The notes under the pieces were generated by a model. It was not told the DNA's origin. It was given only the letters and a program-made list of their open reading frames with translations, and made no database searches. 64,000 bases of DNA from Argyresthia goedartella (Eukaryota > Arthropoda > Insecta > Lepidoptera > Argyresthiidae): NCBI GenBank assembly GCA_949825045.1, contig OX463818.1:24940906-25004905 (forward strand), given 5' to 3'. Numbering within the stretch: the stretch's first letter is position 1; the number at the start of each line of letters is the position of its first letter. This document shows positions 9,891 through 19,020 of this stretch, in pieces. Made by a program: the position numbers and the translations under genes.

Positions 9891-11402
9891 TCCGTTACGG
9901 GGGAATATTCAAGCCAACCCTTCGTAACGTTGTAACGGTGGTATCTGACTAAGGATCTGTCCTAAATAAAGAGTCAGATAATTCACCGGATAATTTTATT
10001 TGGAGAAGGATAGATAAGGGTTGTGAGTAGTCGGCGTTGCTGATTGAACGTATTACACTCGCCAATGAATTTCAGCTTTCAGACGTCAATGAGGGGCAGG
10101 TCCCCGTCTCGACATCGGTGACTTGGTCTAAGGGCCTCGTAGTTCCTAGGTTAGCCGAGAACTGGGCATTCAGCCCCAAGGCTTGGAAATTTGCCACGAC
10201 AGGCTTGGTAATTGGCAACCAAAGGCTTGGACCCCGTAGAATGGCGAAAACAGTGTGTATATTGGTAGATTTTACACACAAACAATGGCAACGACTTAGA
10301 GCCCAGATTTCATATAGACATTTTCTTGCAGACTTTAAGGAAGAATGACCTTGTCGTTCAGAACTTAGCTCCAGAATGACATCGTGACAAAAGAAAATAA
10401 AATAAATCTGAGATAAAGTTATTTAAAATTAGAAACTTTTTACTTTTAATATAAGAAATTGACAGATGCAACTCAAAATTAGGTTCTACTACAATACTTA
10501 CAAACTTAACTACGACTTAAAAATAAGCAAGACATAAATAAGAGCAATGTTACAACGTGACATGGTTTAGGTCTGTCTGTAGATACTTATGATGTATATA
10601 TCGCCCAACTTGATCCCACATAGCTCAAAAAGATAAGGAATAGACATTTCCTGCATTTTTTGTAAAGTCTGAAACTCAAGATTTTTCTGAGCTGCAAGAA
10701 ATATGTTTCGTCGCTGATAAAGTGCAAGATGAAGTGAAATTAGCTTCGTTAATCTCCTCGATGGGTGAAAGTGCATACGAACTCTTATCAACATGAGCTA
10801 GTCCCGGAGTCCAAAAGATTTAACGTTCTCGACGGCAGTGGAACTGATACGTATTCATCTTCAACCAAGACCATCTCCAATGTCGGAAAGTTTAGACAAA
10901 CGAGACAGATGAGATGAGTCTATCGCGAATTTAAAAACCGGTCGAGTGCGAGTGGAACTCGCGCACGAAGGGATCCGTACAACCGTACAATGGTAGCGAT
11001 GGTGCGGAGTGAATAGTTTGGATTTTACATAACAAGTTTTTTTTTACAAAGTTATTGGAGTAGCTACTTTCAAACTACATGTTAGTAACCAGGTGCATTC
11101 ATAAGTTTGTATATGGTATTAAAATAATTGTTGAAATGGGAGCCCCCCAAAGCTGAGATCTATCATTACTATGGGCCTATAAGATCGTACTACATCTACG
11201 ACCTGCCTACGACGTTATCAACTAACGGTTTTGTCGGTATTCGTGATTGTGTATGAACTGCCTTCGCGATATAATCGTTGAACTAATTGGGCATGTTTTC
11301 TTCATCATACTTCCTAATGTGTTATTTGCTACTAAATGGAAATTCGCTCGAAAACAAAATCAGTTTTCTATATGAAACTAACGCGCAAAAAATATAAAAA
11401 TG
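9891..11402. other. Unassigned DNA with one dispersed arthropod motif
   Basis: A 103-codon open frame at 10037-10348 (plus) has no family resemblance I can name. At about 10935-10992 lies the motif GTCGAGTGCGAGT...CTCGCGCACGAAGGGATCCGTAC, a repeat widely dispersed in moth genomes. A block at about 11140-11215 (CTGAGATC...GCCTATAAGATCGTACTACATC) recurs inverted at 20430-20500 and 22780-22850. Nothing else is recognised. Confidence 0.5.
10037..10348 (+). CDS. Unassigned 103-residue open frame
   Basis: I do not recognise this product. The frame opens at a non-ATG codon and contains LVVPRLAENWAFSPKAWKFATTGLVIGNQRLGPRRMAKTV; the base composition is more GC-rich than its surroundings, as in coding or transposon DNA. 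There are no clear domains, signal peptide or membrane segment. It could be a gag remnant or chance. Confidence 0.15.
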   Translation: MLIERITLANEFQLSDVNEGQVPVSTSVTWSKGLVVPRLAENWAFSPKAWKFATTGLVIGNQRLGPRRMAKTVCILVDFTHKQWQRLRAQISYRHFLADFKEE

Positions 11403-11851
11403 TATAGGGTAAACATAGTAGTAACTGGCACTTTAAGCGACGGGCACCTTAAAAAATATTATCAAATAATAAAGTAAACCATTACCTGATTGATTACTGT
11501 TATGGCTTACGGAGAACAACATGAGGAATAATAAACGATCCTAAACGCAATGAAATAAGGTTCTTTTCTTTAGTTTTATGGTCATTGCATTCAAAGCTCC
11601 GTGAAAGTGCAGTAACTGGCACACAAACTCAATTACTGTCAGGTATTGTATTCTGAAATAGTAATTTTTTATAGAAAAGTAGCGTAAATTCAATTAACGT
11701 TTAATAACTTTATTTAATGAAAGATAAAGATAAGCTACTTTAGGGATCTTAAATAAATGAAACTTCAGCATCCAAGAGTTTTAATTTTATTTTCAAAATA
11801 ACTAAATTATGAGATCAACTTTACTTTTTGTTCATAACTTACAACAAGTAG

Positions 11852-11855
11852 GTAC
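11852..11855. repeat. Left target-site duplication of the Gypsy element (GTAC)
   Basis: GTAC precedes the left LTR and recurs at 17507-17510 directly after the right LTR. A 4-bp duplication fits Gypsy integrases. Confidence 0.6.
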
Positions 11856-12195
11856 TGTAGTGCTCCTAGCACCAATGTCGTACTCTTGAGCACTATCTAT
11901 TTAGCAGCCCGGTGTGGGATATATTATAAAGACTTTATATTTATGGGCTTGTATTTTTTTATTTGGTTTCTAGTTATTTACACTTTGTATAAAAGGGATC
12001 CACAACTGGCTCGATAGCCATTACTCTAATCCTCACTATAATTTAGCTCAGTCACTGGCCGAAGCCTACGGTGAAGTGTATCACATTGACTTTCACATCC
12101 AATCCTCTTTCTTTTTAAAATTACAAAATAAGTAACAGTGTCAAAGTGACACCCACTCTAAAGAGGCCCGTATACAATATACAACCTACCTTACA
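11856..12195 (-). repeat. Gypsy 3' LTR (left copy)
   Basis: 340 bp, nearly identical to 17152-17506 apart from a 15-bp difference and scattered substitutions. The ends are TGTAG...TTACA on the plus strand. Confidence 0.85.
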
Positions 12196-13376
12196 ATCAT
12201 TCGCCCCTCCCTTCAAAAAAAAATTTTCCAACGGAAAATATTTTTTTTCAAAGTGGCAACCCTAACTCAAAGTCTAAAATCTAAAATGACAACCCTATCT
12301 CAAAGTCTAAAATCTAAAAAACATTAAATGTTAACTTTAAGTTAGTTTGCTATGCATGAAATCTAAAAGACAGTAAATATGCCGCAAGCATAAATTTAAA
12401 AAACATCAAGTACCCTAATCCTTATCTGTCCAACCATCCCATTTAACCTACTCAATTAAACATTAAATAACAAAACCAAACTACACTTAAGGTGTAGGCT
12501 ATGCACCTTAAAAAACTTAAATTATAACACCCTATGATCCCATCATACAGTTATTCGCGGCTTAACACTAACCTACCTAACGCTAGAAAACTCTCAATTA
12601 CAAGCGAAGGCAAACAGCTGAATCTAGCTAAGATTTAGCTTCTCGAATAGTTATCATTCGACAAACTTTCTGACAATAAAAACTAGCAAAAAACTTATCA
12701 GACAACCATAATACCTCCGTTCCTAAAATGAATATCACTCGATCTTTGCATAGACAATTGTGAACACATTGTAAACTCTTTCCACCGAATGGAAATATTT
12801 CAAAAATTAACGCAGGCAAAGATCAAAGAAAAAAAATAATATCATTTTCAAATATAGGAAACGTCAACCATATTAACAGGATTAATCTATAGAACCGTAT
12901 TACTAAGCCACAGCCTAAGAATGAGTTCATTAAAATTCGTTCCAATAATACGATGAAATCAACTTTCGTTACCAACTTCGTTATACAACCCATAGTCTCC
13001 CCTTACCAAATCATCCCAACTCTATACTTTAAGAACGCGGGAACCAAAACAGAACCCTATGACGAATAGCTATTGCCTCGTCATACTGCCCTCAAAGATA
13101 AAACCAGGCGATCGGTTCAAACAATTATTCGAACTGTCGTTTATAAAAGTTTCTCATATAAAGGTAATCTACCACGGAAATCTAGTATGTTACAGATATT
13201 TCTTGGGTCTTTGGTGTACGGTCCTCATCAGACATCATAGTTCAGCAACAACATGAAAAGAAACACCGGTTAATAAACAATTCATAACACTACCGCATAC
13301 ACAAACCACAACCATCAACCGGGATAAAATTGTATTATACTCCTAATGTACAATTATTTAATATCAGACGAATCCC
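12196..13376 (-). other. Gypsy region between integrase and 3' LTR, no gene recognised
   Basis: AT-rich, with only short open frames (for example 12628-12819 minus and 13059-13256 plus). No envelope-like signal or membrane pattern is visible. A polypurine tract lies beside the LTR. Confidence 0.5.
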
Positions 13377-14244
13377 TCAACGCAGCACAAAGCGTTTTAA
13401 ACGATTTGTTTTAACAATAACGCCCCGTGACCGTGAGTTCTGACGACCAATCAGCACATTAGACCTCCCAACGATCTCAATGACCTTGTATGGTCCTTGA
13501 TACAGACGTGCCAACTTCATACATCTTCCCGTTATCCGCCTTGGTACGTATAACAAAACTAAGTCATTCACCCGGAACGATCTGGGTTTTGATCTCATAT
13601 CGTAATACCGTTTTTGCACACGCTGTGCGTTCGCAATATTTCCTAACGCCCTAGTCAGCAGCCTACCCACACGATTTACCCTTTCATCTATCGTTTCGTC
13701 TAAACCAACTGCGTTTAATCCTAATAATCGATCCACCACCGAGCACGATTCCCTACCAAATAAAATATTATACGGCGACACCCTCATTGACGCCTGCACA
13801 CTAGTGTTATACGCATGTACCACCAAAGGTAAAACCGAGCACCATTGCCTTTGATTACTACCTAAATATTTTGATAACATCGAAGTTAACGTTCTATTCA
13901 TTCGCTCTACCAAACCGTTACTCTGTGGGTGAAACGAACTTGTATGTATCATTTTAGCCCCAAAGTGCTCTACCGTTTCTTTTACAATTCCCGCCGTAAA
14001 AACTGTTCCTCTATCCGAAATAATTTCCCTAATCGGCCCGAACCTACAGAAAACCACCTCAACTAAAAACCGCACTACATTTTCCGATGTAACCCTAGGT
14101 ACATATCGCAAACCGCGACGCATACTCTACCGCGACTATAATAAAACGGTTATCTCTCGACGAACGTGGAAACGCTCCTAACACGTCGATTCCTACCTTC
14201 TCAAAAATATCCGAGACCCTAATCGGTATCAAATCTGCTACGCT
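13377..14244 (-). pseudogene. Gypsy integrase core and C-terminal domain
   Basis: The integrase joins element DNA to the target. On the minus strand the core starts after a stop at 14245 with VADLIPIRVSDIFEKVGIDVLGAFPRS (first catalytic Asp in GID), shifts frame near 14110, and continues with RVTSENVVRFLVEVVFCRFGPIREIISDRGTVFTAG (second Asp in SDRG) and HTSSFHPQSNGLVERMNRTL (Glu in VERMN). The C-terminal part has NDLVLLYVPRR and YQGPYKVIEIVGRSNVLI, the usual chromatin-binding barrel. The DDE residues are all present; the frameshift and the preceding stop make it inactive. Confidence 0.85.
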
Positions 14245-14532
14245 TTAAACTAATTTCCTTTCTTGACATGGCACGCACGAAGCTATATAACGCTCTATCT
14301 CCTTATCGGCTTTCGGCATGAAATATTTCGACCGAAACCTCTTCAACGTCTTTGCGAGACCCAAATGACCTCCTGTCCACGCCTCATCATGTAATTCGTT
14401 CATTACATTTTGAAACAAAGACCTAGGCAATACTAATACCTCCCTAATTTCTCCATCTCTACGTACGCTTTTATATAATAAATTATTTCTCAAGCAAAAA
14501 CCGCTACGCCACGCTTCCGGACGTTCGCTCAA
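14245..14532 (-). pseudogene. Gypsy integrase zinc-binding (HHCC) domain
   Basis: The minus-strand frame contains ELHDEAWTGGHLGLAKTLKRFRSKYFMPKADKEIERYIASCVPCQERKLV, the H-H-C-C zinc-binding domain at the N-terminus of retroelement integrases. It ends at a TAA (14245-14247), after which the same frame continues into the integrase core, so a single stop separates them. Confidence 0.85.
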
Positions 14533-14588
14533 CCGCGTTAACCATCTACTACAAAATGAATCGTTCGCTTGATCTGTCTGTAATGACT

Positions 14589-15860
14589 CTACATTGATAC
14601 TAAATCTTCCAAACCATCATCATCAGGTTCAGAACGAGAAGAAGACTGAGGTCCTTCTGTTTCCAGTTTCCCTTCATCCATTAGCGGATTCCTACTCAAA
14701 AAATCTGCCACCACATTGCTTTTCCCCGAGCAATGAACTATCTCGAAATCCCATTCTTGTATCGCTAACGCCCATCGCGCTAACCTACCAGACATATCTT
14801 TTTTCGACTGTAACCAACATAACGCGCTATGGTCTGTAACAACCTGAAAATACCAAAGATAATGCCTATAGTGCCTTAACGCCCATACTAACCCCAGACA
14901 CTCTTTCTCCGTCGTACTATATTTTTTCTCCGCATCCGTTAACTTCCTAGACGCATAGGCAACCGGACTCATTTTTTCAACGCCCTGCATCAATACTGCA
15001 CCCAACGCCTCGTTCGACGCATCCACATAAACTCTCGTAGTAACCGAGTTATCCCCCGAATAATAGGAAAGTATTGGCGCACTACACAATACCTTCTTAA
15101 TATACTCGAAAGAATTCTGCAATTCTTCATTCCATTGAAACTTTACCCCCTTTTTCAATAATTTAGTGAGAGGTAACGATATTCTCGCAAAATTCGATAC
15201 AAATTTTCTATAATAAGAAAATAAACCTAATAATTGTTTCACATCCTTCGTAGATGTGGGAGTTGGAACCTGTTGCATAGCCTTCAGCTTTTTCTCACTA
15301 GGTTTTACTCCTTCATTCGAGATTCGATAACGTAGCATCTCAATCTCGCAAAAACCGAATTTACATTTGGATGGCTTGAAGGTCAAGTTCGCTTCTCTAA
15401 ACTGCCCAAAATCTTTCTGCAACGTAGCGGTAAACTCCTCGAACGTTCTACCATACACAATTACATTGTCTACGTAAACCATAACCCCTTTAAATCTTAA
15501 ATCCGCTAAAACTTTATCCATCATCCGTTGGAAAACCGATTGACTCGTTGCCGAACCGAACGGAACAACATTAAATTCATAAAGACCCGTGGTCGTGACG
15601 AAAGCCGTTTTATGCCTACCTTCCGTAATAACCGTCTGCCAATAACCTGAATTGAGATCTAACTCCGCAAAATACTTGGCCCCGGCCAAACTATCGATAA
15701 TGTCTTCTATCCGCGGAATAGGATAATTATCCCTACAAATTTTCTTATTTAATTTCCGATAATCTATACAAAACCTCCATGAATCATCGGGATTTTTAAT
15801 TAACACTACGGGCGCAGCATAAGAACTAGTGGATTCCCTAATAACACCTAGTTTCAACAT
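14589..15860 (-). pseudogene. Gypsy reverse transcriptase and RNase H, active-site Asp changed
   Basis: This encodes the polymerase and RNase H that make element cDNA. Seen on the minus strand: MLKLGVIRESTSSYAAPVVLIKNPDDSWRFCIDYRKLNK, FAELDLNSGYWQ, HKTAFVTTTGLYEFNVVPFG, then YVDNVIVYG where YVDDVIVYG is expected. The N codon is at 15465-15467 and is one G-to-A change from Asp. Also unusual is SATSQSVFQRMMD where LANAPATFQR-like text is usual. After the connection domain comes RNase H (VYVDASNEALGAVL, YSTTEKECLGLVWALRHYRHYL, TDHSAL). The 5' end overlaps the protease frame by 7 nt in another phase, implying a frameshift. The catalytic change should abolish polymerase activity. Confidence 0.9.
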
Positions 15861-16723
15861 CTCCGCGACTGCTCCTCAATAATTTCTCGTTGCACCGGCG
15901 AAACGCGATACGGGTGACAATGAACCGGCTCTTCATCATAAGTCTTAATAACGACCGACACTATCTCCGACCTACCTAACTGGTCAGTGGCAAATGCAAA
16001 TCTATCCGCATTCCTATCCAACAACGCCAATAATACCCGCTTATCATTTTCACATAAATCCTCATTTACGATAAACCGTTTATCTTCTACCCCAAACGCA
16101 AATTCGCACGAATCCGATAACCCCGAGAAATAAACGTAATCGCCCTTTCTTAACTCCTGAAAGTCGATAGAATTTATCACGTCACGATCCTCGATAACCG
16201 TGGTTTCCCCGAAGTTCACTTGTTTCCTTCTAGAACCGTCTAGAAAGTCCGACCCTATCTTTTGTTTTGAAAGAATCCCTACACACATGACATTTCGTTT
16301 TACCGGCGTCGTGTTTTGTTTCGTATGGAAATTATTGTAAAACGGTATTTTTACCTGGAAAAAACACATACACGAATGAACAAAATCAATATTCATACCG
16401 TTCTTTATTAAAAAATCCACCCCTAAAATAATGCTACAATTCAAATCAGTTACTACTAAAAATTCCTGTGAAAAGCTAAAATTGTCCAAACTAAAATCTA
16501 TAACACATTTCCCTACAATTTGCAGCAAACTTCCATTTACCGCCTTAACCCGTCTCTTCTCTTCTTGCATACATCTCGCACCCACTTGATCTGCCACGGC
16601 TGGGCTGATGCATGAAGTTGTAGCGCCTGTATCTAAAAGAGCTACCACATTTACTCCAGATGCATTTAATAAAACTAATGGTCTGACCTGCTGATCCGCC
16701 TCGACTGCGACGATCATCCCCAT
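15854..16723 (-). pseudogene. Gypsy aspartic protease and pol N-terminus
   Basis: The minus-strand frame has VVALLDTGATTSCIS, the DTGA active site of retropepsins, and further on LNCSIILGVDFLIKNG, the flap-side ILG motif that follows in Gypsy proteases. The rest (FAFATDQLGRSE, PVHCHPYRVSPVQREIIEEQ) is the N-terminal extension of the RT, which is continued in another frame at 15860. The start is taken at the ATG of MGMIV. Little or no gag lies upstream: only about 430 bp separate it from the 5' LTR. Confidence 0.85.
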
Positions 16724-17151
16724 TGGTCGTTCCGCTTCTGTGCTACGCTGCTGAGCTCGTCTGAGGCCCTCATTCCACAGGTCAGCCTGGTCACCGCTAT
16801 CGGGCTCTAGCGACGACGTGTTGCAAAATCGGCTTGCCTAGGACGCAAATTATAATTATTAGTACTAGAAACATTCGGCCTGTCTCCATTTTCACAAAAT
16901 GTCCGCCGCTATAAAACAATCTTCCCACAAGATTTTTCTATTTGATTCTTCACTCGCTTGGCAGGTCGAGATAATTCCTAAATAAAAAACTTAAGTACAG
17001 AAATTTACTTCCCAATGCACATTCGATCCTTCCTCGATTCAGCAAGGTCTGTATCGAAGATCACTATCCTCTTCTATTACGCCACTTTTTATGACGTCCT
17101 TCCTTCTGGAGCAGTCTTCTTATTTCTCCGGCCCGTTTGGCGCCTCCACCA
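16724..17151 (-). other. Gypsy leader; gag essentially deleted
   Basis: Only a short trace, CRRTFCENGDRPN-like text near 16880-16920 on the minus strand, may be the end of a gag zinc knuckle. The sequence next to the LTR (minus strand: TTGGTGGAGGCGCCAAAC) is where the primer-binding site should be. Confidence 0.45.
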
Positions 17152-17506
17152 ATGTAGTGCTCCTAGCACCAATGTCGTACACTTGAGCACTATCTATTTA
17201 GCACTATCTATTTAGCAGCCCTGTGTGGGATATATTATAAAGACTTTATATTTATGGGCTTGTATTTTTTTATTTGGTTTCTAGTTATTTACACTTTGTA
17301 TAAAAGGGATCCACAACAGGCTCCATAGCCATTACTCTAATCCTCACTATAATTTAGCTCAGTCACTGGCCGAAGCCTACGGTGAAGTGTGTCATATTGA
17401 ATTCCACATCCAATCCACTTTCTTTTTAAAATTACAAAATAAGTAACAGTGTCAAAGTGACACCCACTCTAAAGAGGCCCGTATACAATATACAACCTAC
17501 CTTACA
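17152..17506 (-). repeat. Gypsy 5' LTR (right copy)
   Basis: 355 bp. It carries a tandem repeat of AGCACTATCTATTT (about 17190-17219) that is single in the other LTR; otherwise the two are nearly the same. Confidence 0.85.
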
Positions 17507-17521
17507 GTACCTAGTTAATAA

Positions 17522-17640
17522 TGTGGAATCAGATGCTTCCGTAGATTCGTTAAACGCATTCTCGAAAGAGCTTAGCTATTCATTTTGCTTTTGAGAATGC
17601 GGTTAACGAAATCATCTACTGAAAAAACAGATTCCACATT
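17522..17640. repeat. Imperfect long inverted repeat inside the pogo element
   Basis: GTGGAATC at 17522 pairs with GATTCCAC at about 17640, and TCGTTAA.CGCATTCTC.AAAG (about 17550-17570) pairs with its complement at 17590-17615, with gaps. It could be an old foldback or subterminal structure of the transposon. Confidence 0.5.
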
Positions 17641-18152
17641 GAAACACTTATGGCAAACAAAATCGTCCTCTTCCTCCGATGGTATGTGAACTCTATGTTT
17701 CAATGGCATGCATTTCTGGTGATAATTGAGCCGACACCTGAGCAAAGCACACCAAGACTTTTTATATAGTAATTACAAACAGAGCATAACTTATATAGTT
17801 TTTTTAAAGGTGATCTTCCTGCCATACTCGTAGCTGTGTTAGTGTCAGTTGTATTTGTTAGATAAAGTTTTACAGTTTTCTTTTGCTTTTCTCTTCTTTA
17901 TTTTGCTCTGCTTGTTCTGTTTTACCTCTCTTATCTTGTTTTGTTTTAACTCTTCTCGCTTCTTCTTTAACTATTTTCTTTCTCAGTGGCATTTTGTTCC
18001 TTTAACTCATTTTTGGATCGGATCATTTCCATATAACCACCAGATGTTATAGCGAAAGGCATTTTTTCTGTGTCTCGCTTTCCTTTACATTTTGGAGTTT
18101 CCGGCTAGAATTTTGTCTTAAGGTAGTCTTACTTGCTTATTTGGAAGAAGAA

Positions 18153-18222
18153 GGAATATTGATTAAGTTATTTGCTATATCATATAAAGATATGATATAG
18201 CAAATAACTTAATCAATATTCC
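18153..18222. repeat. Perfect 33-bp palindrome with AAAG loop
   Basis: Arms 18153-18185 and 18190-18222 are exact reverse complements around the loop AAAG (18186-18189). The arms are AT-rich. It lies in the 3' part of the pogo transposase remnant. Confidence 0.9.
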
Positions 18223-18225
18223 GCA

Positions 18226-18271
18226 ATATGAACTTGACAGTTGCAGAAAGCTGCAGCTGTCAAATTCATAT
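18226..18271. repeat. Near-perfect 21-bp palindrome, also with AAAG loop
   Basis: Arms 18226-18246 and 18251-18271 differ at two positions (both transitions), around the loop AAAG (18247-18250). It begins three bases after the 33-bp palindrome and shares its loop. Confidence 0.85.
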
Positions 18272-19020
18272 CAACACCTTCAGCATTAGTTAGCGGTAAG
18301 TTAACGTCACTGGAATCAGTAGCTGCTTGGCTAGGGTGAAAAATACCAGTAACTGGGTCCAACATGGGCGTACCTGCATCAGCTTTACCTGCATCAGCTT
18401 GGCATGTCGATTTCGAAAAAGCAGACGGGTCTATGGATTGTACTCAACCCAGAATTGTACTGAACAACCATCACTTTATGTTTATTATTACTACATCCTA
18501 TACTTTCTTTGAATTTCAGCCACAGTCTATATACAACTTTTATGTCGCCATCCAATATTTCAAGAGAAGTATTTGAAAACTCTTCAATTTTTTCTTCCCC
18601 GACGATTCTCGTAAAAGTCTTGTAATCCATCCTCCACGTTATGTCTGATATATTTTGTTCTCTAACTGGGTGATCTTCAACTTTGATTAGGCATTTTGTG
18701 TAGTCGACGTTGTCAGCATTGAAGGGGCACAAGCCAGTCACTCTGAATCCATTCACTAAAGTTTCTTTGGTGACACAATTAAGAATTACATTATCTAGTA
18801 AAGGCCCAAATGTCACTTTGATCAATGATGCCAAGCCCTCAAACCTTCTTGCCAATCTGACTTAATGGATTCAAATGCCCTCTACATCGGCGGGCTGGAG
18901 AATCAGGTGTATGCCATGTTCTACACACAATGTGGTAACTTCTTGCGAAAAATGAGTTTTATGCCCATGTACGAAAAGTATTACAGGTAAAACGATGTTG
19001 TCCCTAACAAGCTATGGGTG

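Larger units (their letters stand above)
11856..17506 (-). mobile_element. Gypsy-type LTR retrotransposon, gag mostly missing, decayed pol
   Basis: A 5.65-kb element bounded by two LTRs of 340 and 355 bp that begin TGTAG and end TTACA on the plus strand (so TGTAA...CTACA in element orientation). The order on the minus strand is 5' LTR (17152-17506), a short leader with almost no gag, protease, RT, RNase H, integrase, about 1.2 kb of non-coding DNA, a polypurine tract (about 12200-12225, read as GAAGGGAGGGGCGAATGA on the minus strand) and the 3' LTR. Pol has several frameshifts and a stop. The RT active-site box reads YVDN instead of YVDD. The insertion lies inside the pogo element. Confidence 0.85.
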
